Of a stretch of DNA of 46,425 nucleotides, positions 32,709 to 39,800 are shown piece by piece. The translations under genes were made by a program, and so were the position numbers. Below the pieces are notes generated by a model, which did no database searches, was not told the origin of the DNA, and saw only the letters and a program-made list of their open reading frames with translations. The stretch is from Oscillospiraceae bacterium. Its GTDB lineage: Bacteria > Bacillota_A > Clostridia > Oscillospirales > Oscillospiraceae. The stretch spans positions 1 through 46,425 of the forward strand of contig JAFYAB010000014.1 of assembly GCA_017540945.1 (NCBI GenBank), given 5' to 3'. Every line of letters starts with the position of its first letter. Position 1 is the first letter of the stretch.

Positions 32709-32737
32709 TTGACTTCCGCGCTCATTTTTTGTATATT
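32709..32737 (+). promoter_or_regulatory. Sigma-A type promoter for the polyamine locus
   Basis: TTGACT (32709-32714) and TATATT (32732-32737) are spaced by 17 bases. The transcript would have a leader of about 110 bases that contains the hairpin at 32805-32837. Confidence 0.75.
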
Positions 32738-32804
32738 ATACACAGAAAACGTCAAACTGCTGATTGCGACTGATTGTTTTGAATTGGGGCTTTCGGCCTT
32801 GTCT

Positions 32805-32837
32805 TCACAGGCTGCGCAAGCCTGTGATTTTTCTTTT
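32805..32837 (+). terminator. Terminator-like hairpin in the decarboxylase leader (possible attenuator)
   Basis: TCACAGGCT (32805-32813) and AGCCTGTGA (32819-32827) form a 9-bp stem with a 5-base loop, followed by TTTTTCTTTT. It has the form of an intrinsic terminator but lies between the promoter and the ATG at 32853, so it should reduce transcription unless something relieves it. Confidence 0.65.
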
Positions 32838-32852
32838 CTGGGGGTATCCGCC

Positions 32853-34313
32853 ATGTACGATCCTGCTGTTTGTCTCGACCAGCACCGTGCGCCCATCTAC
32901 GAGGCGCTCCAGACCTTCCGCCAAATGCGGGTGGTCCCCTTTGACGTGCCCGGCCACAAGCACGGCCGGGGCAATCCCGAAATGACCGCCTTCCTGGGGG
33001 AAAAATGCGTCACCATCGACGTCAACTCCATGAAGCCCCTGGACAATCTCTGCCACCCGGTCTCCGTCATCAAGGAGGCCGAGGAGCTGGCCGCCGACGC
33101 CTTCGGCGCGGCCCACGCCTTCCTGATGGTGGGCGGCACCACCAGCTCCGTCCAGACCATGGTGCTGGCCACCTGCAAGCGGGGCGACAAGATCATCCTG
33201 CCCCGGAACGTCCACCGCTCCGTCATCAACGCCCTGGTGCTCTGCGGCGCGGTGCCGGTCTACGTGAACCCCGAGGTGGACGACCGGCTGGGCATCTCCC
33301 TGGGCATGCGCCGGGATCAGGTCTTCAAGGCCATCCGGGAGAACCCGGACGCGGTGGCCGTGTTGGTGAACAACCCCACCTACTACGGCGTCTGCTCCGA
33401 TCTCAAGTCCATTGTCCGCATGGCCCACGACGCCGGGATGTACTGCCTGGCCGATGAGGCCCACGGCACCCACTTCTACTTCGGAGCCGGGATGCCCACC
33501 TCCGCCATGGAGGCAGGGGCGGATATGGCCGCCGTCTCCATGCACAAGTCCGGCGGCTCCCTGACCCAGTCCTCCTTCCTGCTGACGGGCCCCCATATGA
33601 ACCCCGGCCACGTGCGGCAGATCATCAACCTGACCCAGACCACCTCCGGCTCCTATCTGCTCATGTCCTCCCTGGACATCTCCCGCCGGATGCTGGCCCT
33701 CCGGGGCCGGGAGATCTTCGCCAAGGTGGTCACCATGGCGGACTACGCCCGGGAGGAGATCAACGCCATCGGCGGCTACTACGCCTTCGGCAAGGAGCTG
33801 GTCAACGGCGACTCCGTCTTCGACTTTGACCCCACGAAGCTCTCCATCCATACGAGGGACATCGGCCTGGCGGGCATCGAGGTCTACGACATTCTGCGGG
33901 ACGAGTACGACATCCAGATCGAGTTCGGCGACATCGGCAACATCCTGGCTTACCTCTCCATCGGCGACCGGCCCCAGGAGCTGGAGCGTTTGGTCTCCGC
34001 CCTGGCGGAGATCCGCCGCCGCTACCAGCGGGACGGTTCGGGCCTGCTGGACACCGAGTATCTGGACCCCGAGGTGGTGGCCACGCCCCAGGAGGCCTTC
34101 TACGCCCCCAAGAAGTCCGTGCCGCTGGACGAGAGCGAGGGCTGCGTGTGCAGCGAGTTCGTCATGTGCTACCCTCCCGGCATCCCCATCCTGGCCCCCG
34201 GCGAGCGCATCACCCGGGATATCCTGGACTATATCCAGTTCGCCAAGGAAAAGGGCTGCTCCATGACCGGCCCCGAGGACCCGGACATTTTAAGATTGAA
34301 CGTTTTAGCCTGA
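32853..34313 (+). CDS. speA: Arginine/lysine/ornithine decarboxylase (SpeA-like)
   Basis: The 486-residue fold-type I PLP decarboxylase has PFDVPGHKHGRGN near the N-terminus, FLMVGGTTSSVQTMVLA, LADEAHGTHFYFG, the PLP lysine in AVSMHKSGGSLTQSS, and the C-terminal VMCYPPGIPILAPGERIT. The neighbouring agmatinase suggests that arginine is the substrate, giving agmatine, but lysine or ornithine cannot be excluded from sequence. The start at 32853 lies behind a weak GGGGGT; the frame upstream to 32709 runs over the promoter and is not coding. It opens the polyamine locus. About 1.5 kb of REP and RAYT sequence separate it from speE. Confidence 0.9.
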   Translation: MYDPAVCLDQHRAPIYEALQTFRQMRVVPFDVPGHKHGRGNPEMTAFLGEKCVTIDVNSMKPLDNLCHPVSVIKEAEELAADAFGAAHAFLMVGGTTSSVQTMVLATCKRGDKIILPRNVHRSVINALVLCGAVPVYVNPEVDDRLGISLGMRRDQVFKAIRENPDAVAVLVNNPTYYGVCSDLKSIVRMAHDAGMYCLADEAHGTHFYFGAGMPTSAMEAGADMAAVSMHKSGGSLTQSSFLLTGPHMNPGHVRQIINLTQTTSGSYLLMSSLDISRRMLALRGREIFAKVVTMADYAREEINAIGGYYAFGKELVNGDSVFDFDPTKLSIHTRDIGLAGIEVYDILRDEYDIQIEFGDIGNILAYLSIGDRPQELERLVSALAEIRRRYQRDGSGLLDTEYLDPEVVATPQEAFYAPKKSVPLDESEGCVCSEFVMCYPPGIPILAPGERITRDILDYIQFAKEKGCSMTGPEDPDILRLNVLA

Positions 34314-34323
34314 CGGCCCAAAT

Positions 34324-34459
34324 GTAGGGACAAGCATTGCTTGTCCGGTTTGCGAAGCAAACAATCGCCCGCAGGGCGATCCGCCCAGGTGCAGAAACGA
34401 ATTTGCCTCCGGCAAATTGCATTCGTTCCGAATGCCGGACAAGCAATGCTTGTCCCTAC
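34324..34459. repeat. 136-base palindromic REP-like element, copy 1
   Basis: The element runs from GTAGGGACAAGCATTGC to GCAATGCTTGTCCCTAC, so its 23-base ends are inverted repeats headed by GTAG. Inside are further palindromes: GGTTTGCGAAGCAAAC, ATCGCCCGCAGGGCGAT and AATTTGCCTCCGGCAAATT. It lies just after speA. Copy 2 at 35433 is nearly identical and has the same length. Confidence 0.9.
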
Positions 34460-34524
34460 AAACGATATTCAGGAGCCCCTCTCCCCTGTGTCGCTTTGAA
34501 AAAACGGAAAAGGAGGTCTGGACA

Positions 34525-34845
34525 ATGCGTACAGGTGAATGGATCACCGCCATTGCCGCGTTTCTCCTCTCTGGCGGTTTCGGCGTCCTCAGTATCCGGC
34601 ATTTTCTGGAGCGGGGGTATCTGCTGAACAACGCCTGGATCTTCGCATCGGAAAAAGAACGGGAAAACATGGACAAAAAACCGCACTATCGCCAGTCCGC
34701 CGTGGTCTTCTGCCTTTGCAGCCTTCTCTTTCTGATCATCGGCCTGTCTATCGTTTTTCACAACTCCAAACTATCGCTGCTTGAGATCCCCGTCGCAATC
34801 GCAGCCATCGTCTATGCAATTGTTTCATCGATCCGCCACCCATAG
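34525..34845 (+). CDS. DUF3784-like small membrane protein
   Basis: The 106-residue protein has a hydrophobic N-terminus (WITAIAAFLLSGGFGVLSI), the central segment LLNNAWIFASEKERENMDKKPHYRQSA written here in two parts for length, and two further hydrophobic helices. This matches the DUF3784 pattern seen in many Clostridia, whose function is not known. AAAAGGAGG stands before the ATG at 34525. Upstream in-frame codons belong to the REP element. It sits between the REP element and the RAYT gene, so it may have moved in with that block. Confidence 0.72.
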   Translation: MRTGEWITAIAAFLLSGGFGVLSIRHFLERGYLLNNAWIFASEKERENMDKKPHYRQSAVVFCLCSLLFLIIGLSIVFHNSKLSLLEIPVAIAAIVYAIVSSIRHP

Positions 34846-34864
34846 GCTGCCTGCCGTCCGCTTT

Positions 34865-34887
34865 GTAGGGACAAGCATTGCTTGTCC
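34865..34887 (+). repeat. Single REP (half element) before the RAYT gene
   Basis: GTAG plus GGACAAGCATTGCTTGTCC, the left end of the 136-base element alone, lies 43 bases before the RAYT start. Confidence 0.85.
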
Positions 34888-34930
34888 GCGACCCCGCACG
34901 CAGGGACAAACACGATGAGGAGTTTCGATC

Positions 34931-35407
34931 ATGACCATACGCCCGGAGCGAGAGCCGAACCGTCTGCAAACGTATGACTATCAGACGCCGGGGTACTATT
35001 TTCTAACCTTTTGCACGGCGGACAGAGCCTGCCTTTTGGGCCATATTACCGAAGCGGATGAAACGCGCCGTTCTTTTGTGATTCTGAGCGAAGCGGGCGT
35101 AGTTGTTGACAAAGTCATCCGATCCATTTCTGCCCATTATCCCGGCGTTTCATTGGACAAATACGTCATCATGCCCAACCATGTTCATCTGATCCTGGTT
35201 TTGCAGGATACCGGAAAGCCCTGTCCGAGCATTTCCAGAATCGTCCAGCAGTTGAAGGGCGTAATTACAAAACGCCTGGGCAAAAACATCTGGCAGATCC
35301 ATTTCCACGACCATGTGATCCGCAGCGAACAGGACTACCGGGAGATCTGGCAGTATATCGACAACAATCCCACAAAGTGGTCTCTGGACAGGTATTACGT
35401 CCCCTGA
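34931..35407 (+). CDS. REP-associated tyrosine transposase (RAYT)
   Basis: The 158-residue protein belongs to the Y1/HUH transposase family. It has the RAYT N-terminal form RLQTYDYQTPGYYFLTFCT, the HUH motif in MPNHVHLIL (His84 and His86), and the C-terminal YREIWQYIDNNP with the likely catalytic tyrosine (136 or 142). RAYTs are single-copy enzymes linked to the spread of REP palindromes with a GTAG or GGAG head. Here REP-like elements flank the gene on both sides (34324, 34865, 35433). GAGGAG lies before the start. The base composition is more AT-rich than the polyamine genes around it. It splits speA from speE. Confidence 0.9.
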   Translation: MTIRPEREPNRLQTYDYQTPGYYFLTFCTADRACLLGHITEADETRRSFVILSEAGVVVDKVIRSISAHYPGVSLDKYVIMPNHVHLILVLQDTGKPCPSISRIVQQLKGVITKRLGKNIWQIHFHDHVIRSEQDYREIWQYIDNNPTKWSLDRYYVP

Positions 35408-35432
35408 TCCGACCGCACCCATGATATCCTGC

Positions 35433-35568
35433 GTAGGGACAAGCATCGCTTGTCCGGTTTGCGAAGCAAACAATCGCCCGCAGGGCGATCCGCCCAGGTG
35501 CAGAAACGAATTTGCCTCCGGCAAATCGCATTCGTTCCGAATGCCGGACAAGCAATGCTTGTCCCTAC
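35433..35568. repeat. 136-base palindromic REP-like element, copy 2
   Basis: Same length and order as copy 1, with few base changes (CATCGC for CATTGC, AAATCGC for AAATTGC). It begins 26 bases after the RAYT stop and leads straight into the tandem array. Confidence 0.9.
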
Positions 35569-35776
35569 AAAGTAAACCTTCCCTGCTCAAAGGGAGCGGA
35601 CAAGCAATGCTTGTCCCTACAAAGTAAACCTACCCTGCTCAAAGGGAGCGGACAAGCAATGTTTGTCCCTACAAAGTAAACCTTCCCTGCTCAAAGGGAG
35701 CGGACAAGCAATGCTTGTCCCTACAAAGTAAACCTTCCCTGCTCAAAGGGAGCGGACAAGCAATGCTTGTCCCTAC
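35569..35776 (+). repeat. Four tandem copies of a 52-base unit with a REP end
   Basis: Units start at 35569, 35621, 35673 and 35725. Each begins AAAGTAAACC, has CCCTGCTCAAAGGGAGC and ends with GGACAAGCAATGCTTGTCC plus CTAC, which is the right end of the 136-base element. Only two bases differ (TACCC in unit 2, a T in the palindrome of unit 2). The stretch 35408-35798 holds no gene. The array ends 22 bases before the speE start. Confidence 0.92.
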
Positions 35777-35798
35777 AAACATGACAGGAGGAATCTCC

Positions 35799-36653
35799 AT
35801 GGAACTTTGGTTCTCCGAATTCCACGCCCCGGATGTGAAGCACTCCATCCGCATCAACAAACACCTGTTTTCCCATCAATCGGATTATCAACGCATCGAC
35901 ATCTTCGACACCCCGGAATTCGGCCGGGTCCTGGCCCTGGATGGCAACGTGCAGCTCACGGAGCGGGACGAATTCATCTACGACGAGATGATCACCCACG
36001 TGCCCATGGCGGTCCACCCGGGCATCAAGGACGTGCTGGTGATCGGCGCCGGCGACGGCGGCGTGGTCAAGGAGCTGGCCCGCTATGAGCGGATCGAGCG
36101 CATCGACCTGGTGGAGATGGACCCCGAGGTCATCAAGGCCTGCCGGGCCTACCTGCCGGAGAACGCCTCCCGTCTGGACGACCGCCGGGTCCACATCTAC
36201 TACGACAACGCCCTGCGCTTCATCCGCCGCTGCAAGGAGCAGTACGACCTGATCATCGTGGACTCCACGGACCCCTTCGGCCCCTCCGAGGGCTACTTCA
36301 CCCGGGAGTTCTACGGCATCTGTTACAACGCGCTGCGGGAGGACGGCATCATGGTCAACCAGCAGGGCAGCCCCTTCTATCAGCACGACGCCGAGGCCAT
36401 GCAGCGCTCCCATCAGCGCATTGTCCACACCTTCCCGATCTCCCGGGTCTACCAGGCCCACATCCCCACCTACGCCGCAGGCTACTGGACCTTCGGCTTC
36501 GCCTCCAAGAAGTACCACCCGGTGGACGACCTGGACGCCGAGGGCTGGAACAAGCTGAATCTGCAGACGAAATACTATACCACCCGGCTCCACGTGGGCG
36601 CCTTCTGCCTGCCCGCGTTCCTGGAAAAGCTCCTGAAGGAGGTAGAATCATGA
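35799..36653 (+). CDS. speE: Spermidine synthase / polyamine aminopropyltransferase
   Basis: The 284-residue enzyme transfers aminopropyl from decarboxylated SAM to putrescine (or agmatine). It shows the N-terminal beta barrel (KHSIRINKHLFSHQSDYQRI, LDGNVQLTERDEFIYDEM), the SAM fold motif LVIGAGDGGVVKEL, the acidic DLVEMDPEV and the catalytic IIVDSTDPFGPSEG. CAGGAGG precedes ATG 35799; the frame extending upstream crosses the tandem repeats and is rejected. It overlaps the agmatinase gene by 4 bases. No SAM decarboxylase (speD) is in the window. Confidence 0.95.
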   Translation: MELWFSEFHAPDVKHSIRINKHLFSHQSDYQRIDIFDTPEFGRVLALDGNVQLTERDEFIYDEMITHVPMAVHPGIKDVLVIGAGDGGVVKELARYERIERIDLVEMDPEVIKACRAYLPENASRLDDRRVHIYYDNALRFIRRCKEQYDLIIVDSTDPFGPSEGYFTREFYGICYNALREDGIMVNQQGSPFYQHDAEAMQRSHQRIVHTFPISRVYQAHIPTYAAGYWTFGFASKKYHPVDDLDAEGWNKLNLQTKYYTTRLHVGAFCLPAFLEKLLKEVES

Positions 36654-37507
36654 GACCCAACGTAGAGACCTTTATCGGCTGTGACACCGCCTTTGAGGAC
36701 GCAAAGCTGGTGCTGTTCGGCGCGCCCTTTGACTCCACCACCTCCTTCCGGCCCGGCGCCCGCTTCGGCTCCGCCGCCATCCGGCATGAGAGCTTCGGCA
36801 TCGAGACTTACAGCCCCTATCAGGACAAGGACCTGCTGGATTACCCCGTATTCGACAGCGGCGATCTGGAGCTCTGCTTCGGCTCCGCCGAGACCGCGCT
36901 GGCGGATATTGAGGCCAGGGCCGCGGAGATCCTGAAGGCGGGCAAGCTGCCCCTGCTGCTGGGCGGGGAGCATCTGGTGACCCTGGGCTCCGTGCGGGCC
37001 GTGTTGAAGAAATATCCCGATCTGCACATCGTCCACTTTGACGCCCACGCAGACCTGCGGGACGAGTATCTGGGAGCCAGGCTCAGCCACGCCTGCGTCA
37101 TGCGCCGCTGCCACGATCTGGTGGGGGACAACCGCATCCACCAGTTCTGCATCCGCAGCGGCGACCGGGATGAGTTCCGCTTTGCCGAGCTCCACACCGA
37201 GCTCCACCGCTTCGGCTTTGACGGCCTGGAGGTCTGCTGCGAGAAGCTGGCCGCGGAGGGCGTTCCGGTCTATTTCACCATCGACCTGGACTGCCTGGAC
37301 CCCGCCTTCTTCCCCGGCACCGGCACCCCCGAGGCCGGCGGCGTCCCCTTCTCCCGGCTGCTGGACGCCATCCTGACCGTGTCCCAAACCAAGGTCGTCG
37401 GCGCCGATATGAACGAGCTGGCTCCCATGCTGGACCCGTCGGGGGTCAGCACCGCGATGGCCTGCAAGGTGCTGCGGGAGCTTTTGCTCGCTTTGCTCGC
37501 AAGTTGA
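36650..37507 (+). CDS. speB: Agmatinase / ureohydrolase
   Basis: The 285-residue manganese enzyme hydrolyses agmatine to putrescine and urea (or the aminopropyl form to spermidine). The arginase family metal ligands are visible in LLGGEHLVTLG, IVHFDAHADLRDEY and YFTIDLDCLDPAFFPGTGTPEAGG. The start overlaps speE in ATGA, so the two are translated together. Repeat sequence follows directly after the stop. Confidence 0.95.
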   Translation: MRPNVETFIGCDTAFEDAKLVLFGAPFDSTTSFRPGARFGSAAIRHESFGIETYSPYQDKDLLDYPVFDSGDLELCFGSAETALADIEARAAEILKAGKLPLLLGGEHLVTLGSVRAVLKKYPDLHIVHFDAHADLRDEYLGARLSHACVMRRCHDLVGDNRIHQFCIRSGDRDEFRFAELHTELHRFGFDGLEVCCEKLAAEGVPVYFTIDLDCLDPAFFPGTGTPEAGGVPFSRLLDAILTVSQTKVVGADMNELAPMLDPSGVSTAMACKVLRELLLALLAS

Positions 37508-37700
37508 GAATTGAAAGTTGAAAGTTGAAAATGAAGGTGTTTTTCAGATTGCCATCTGAAAAACGACAATTAAATGATCGGCTTTCGACAACGCACCGCC
37601 CGTAGGGGCGGTCACCGGCCGCCCTAAAACCTCCCCTGCCAAGGGGAGGTGCCCCAGTGCGCACACTGGGGCGGAGGGGTCCGCCCCCGCCTCAGAGGCA
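37503..37700. repeat. Cluster of different short repeats after speB
   Basis: In order: GAATTGAAAGTTGAAAGTTG direct repeats, a perfect 11-bp hairpin GTTTTTCAGAT/ATCTGAAAAAC (37539-37564), a GTAG-headed REP (37602-37625), CCTCCCC/GGGGAGG, and CCCCAGTG/CACTGGGG. All are non-coding and of types found in other places of the window. The gap runs from 37508 to 37766. Confidence 0.75.
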
Positions 37701-37766
37701 CCCCGCCGTGGGAGCGGCCAATAAAGAGATCACCATCGCTAATCTGTGAAAGGACACGGAGAATAA

Positions 37767-38375
37767 TTGACAAAAACGATTCTTGATTACGCCAAAGGCC
37801 TTCTTTCCCACGCGGAGTTTGAAGCGGAGCTGTATCTGCACCCGGAGCTTTGGGACGAGTTGCAGGCGCTGATGCCGGAGGATGCGTCGAATCCGAGCAG
37901 TACGTTCTGGTGCTTGTTCCCAAACCGGAAGCTGCTGGAAACGGAGCGTTATCGCGTGAAGCAAGCCCTGCTGGCCTTCGGCTGGCGCGGCAGCCTGGCG
38001 CACGCGCTGGTCAGCGCCCTGGTCCGGTATCACGATCCTTCTGTTGAAATACGAGAGGCAATTGACGAATCCGACGTCTCGTTTTTAGAGCGGAACAATC
38101 TGGACTATATCGGCGGGCCGGAGTCAGACGGATTTGTTCGAGAACTCCTTTCGCGGGACACAGGCTGCTCCAACCAAGTCAAAAAGCAACATATCCGCGA
38201 AGCCTTCCACATTAACGCCCGGAAACGCCCCAGGTGGGTCCAGGAGCCGGAATGGCCCTTCCAAAGCGGAAAGCCCCTGCGGTTTGTTTCGCAGAGACAT
38301 GATGGGGACTTATTTGAATATCTGTTCGACAATCCCGAAAGTGGGGAGCAATTGACCATCACACAGTTAGCATAA
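37767..38375 (+). CDS. Hypothetical protein inserted in the polyamine locus
   Basis: A 202-residue soluble protein starting at TTG behind ACGGAG. It is rich in Glu, Asp, Trp and Leu and has no membrane segment or recognised motif. Visible parts are a helical N-terminus (ILDYAKGLLSHAEFEAELYL), SLAHALVSALVRYHDPSVEI in the middle, and a basic stretch INARKRPRWVQEPEWPF. Its composition is less GC-rich than the neighbours, and repeats border it on both sides, so it looks acquired. It could be a small toxin-immunity or defence-type protein, but nothing in the sequence proves this. Confidence 0.6.
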   Translation: MTKTILDYAKGLLSHAEFEAELYLHPELWDELQALMPEDASNPSSTFWCLFPNRKLLETERYRVKQALLAFGWRGSLAHALVSALVRYHDPSVEIREAIDESDVSFLERNNLDYIGGPESDGFVRELLSRDTGCSNQVKKQHIREAFHINARKRPRWVQEPEWPFQSGKPLRFVSQRHDGDLFEYLFDNPESGEQLTITQLA

Positions 38376-38454
38376 TGGCAGACAAACGGTCTCTGTACCA
38401 GTTTCGTTTCGCTGCGGCGATTGCGAAATCCTGCCGTCACTCTAAATGATTTCT

Positions 38455-38518
38455 GTTTTTCAATTCGCTGAATTGAAAAACTCCACAATTTTCAATTTTC
38501 AATTCTCAATTTTCAATT
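38455..38518. repeat. Perfect hairpin and AATTTTC repeats before the dehydrogenase gene
   Basis: GTTTTTCAATTC/GAATTGAAAAAC forms a perfect 12-bp stem (38455-38481) with a 3-base loop. Direct repeats of CAATTTTCAATT follow to about 38518. The outer arms (GTTTTTCA/TGAAAAAC) match the hairpin at 37539 and resemble the one at 41659. Confidence 0.8.
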
Positions 38519-38540
38519 CATTACACAGGAGGTATTTACT

Positions 38541-39800
38541 ATGAGCCGTGTTCTCGTCATCGGCTGCGGCGGCGTCGCCAACGTGGCCATCCGCAAGTGC
38601 TGCATGCTGCCCGAGGTCTTCACCGAGCTGTGCATCGCCAGCCGGACCAAGTCCAAGTGCGACGCCCTGGCCGCGGAGCTCAAGGACAAGACCGCCACGA
38701 AGATCACCACCGCCCGGATCAACGCCGACAGCGTGGAGGAGCTGTGCGATCTGATCAAGGCCTACAAGCCCGATCTGGTCATGAACATCGCCCTGCCCTA
38801 TCAGGATCTGAGCATCATGGAGGCCTGCCTCCGCTGCGGCGTCAACTACATGGACACCGCCAACTACGAGCCCGAGGACACCGACGATCCCGAGTGGCGC
38901 AAGGTCTACGAGAAGCGCTGCGAGGAAAAGGGCTTCTCCGCTCTGTTTGACTACTCCTGGCAATGGGCCTACCGGGAGCGCTTCGAGAAGGCCGGCCTGA
39001 CGGCCCTCCTCGGCTGCGGCTTCGACCCCGGCGTGACCCAGGCCTACTGCGCCTACGCCAAGAAGCATGAGTTCGACGAGATCGACACCATCGACATCCT
39101 GGACTGCAACGGCGGCGACCACGGCTACGCCTTCGCCACCAACTTCAACCCCGAGGTCAACCTCCGGGAGGTCAGCGCCCCCGGCTCCTACTGGGAGGAC
39201 GGTCACTGGGTGGAGATCCCCCCCATGGCCATCAAGCGGGAGTACGACTTCGACCAGGTGGGCCCCAAGGACATGTACCTGCTCCACCACGAGGAGATCG
39301 AGTCCCTGGCAGAGAACATCCCCGAGGTCAAGCGGATCCGCTTCTTCATGACCTTCGGCCAGAGCTATCTGACCCACATGAAGTGCCTGGAGAACGTGGG
39401 CATGCTCTCCACCACCCCCATCAACTTCGAGGGTCACGAGATCGTCCCCATCAAGTTCCTGAAGGCCCTGCTGCCCGATCCCGCCTCCCTGGGTCCCCGC
39501 ACCCACGGCAAGACCAACATCGGCTGCATCTTCACCGGCCGCAAGGACGGCAAGGAGAAGAAATACTATATCTACAACGTCTGCGACCACCAGGAGTGCT
39601 ACAAGGAAGTGGCCTCCCAGGCCATCTCCTACACCACCGGCGTCCCCGCCATGTGCGGCGCGCTGATGATGCTCACCGGCAAGTGGATCCAGCCCGGCGT
39701 CCACACCGTGGAGGAGTTCGACCCTGATCCCTTCCTGGCGGCCCTGGACAAATACGGCCTGCCCAAGTCCGAGTCCCACGACCCGGCCCTGGTCCCGTGA
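38541..39800 (+). CDS. Carboxynorspermidine/carboxyspermidine dehydrogenase (saccharopine dehydrogenase family)
   Basis: The 419-residue NADPH enzyme has the N-terminal VLVIGCGGVANVAIRKC, followed by KPDLVMNIALPYQDLSIMEACLRCGVNYMDTANYE, given here only as the start of a long conserved block. Also seen are LLGCGFDPGVTQAYCAYA and DCNGGDHGYAFATNFNPEVNL. These match the Lys1-like family that condenses aspartate semialdehyde with putrescine or diaminopropane. The neighbouring decarboxylase (39797, GTGA overlap) supports this over a lysine-pathway role. CAGGAGG precedes the start. Confidence 0.93.
   Translation: MSRVLVIGCGGVANVAIRKCCMLPEVFTELCIASRTKSKCDALAAELKDKTATKITTARINADSVEELCDLIKAYKPDLVMNIALPYQDLSIMEACLRCGVNYMDTANYEPEDTDDPEWRKVYEKRCEEKGFSALFDYSWQWAYRERFEKAGLTALLGCGFDPGVTQAYCAYAKKHEFDEIDTIDILDCNGGDHGYAFATNFNPEVNLREVSAPGSYWEDGHWVEIPPMAIKREYDFDQVGPKDMYLLHHEEIESLAENIPEVKRIRFFMTFGQSYLTHMKCLENVGMLSTTPINFEGHEIVPIKFLKALLPDPASLGPRTHGKTNIGCIFTGRKDGKEKKYYIYNVCDHQECYKEVASQAISYTTGVPAMCGALMMLTGKWIQPGVHTVEEFDPDPFLAALDKYGLPKSESHDPALVP

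Noticed and set aside
32709..32852. N-terminal extension of the SpeA-like decarboxylase
   Set aside because: The upstream in-frame codons cover the promoter and the terminator-like hairpin, and homologues begin near MYDPAVCLDQHRAP.
35569..35776. CRISPR array
   Set aside because: The four units are identical over their whole 52 bases and have no unique spacers, and no cas gene is near. They are tandem repeats built from a REP end.
35715..35798. An upstream in-frame start for speE within the tandem repeats
   Set aside because: The residues come only from the 52-base units, and CAGGAGG before ATG 35799 gives the normal spermidine synthase N-terminus.
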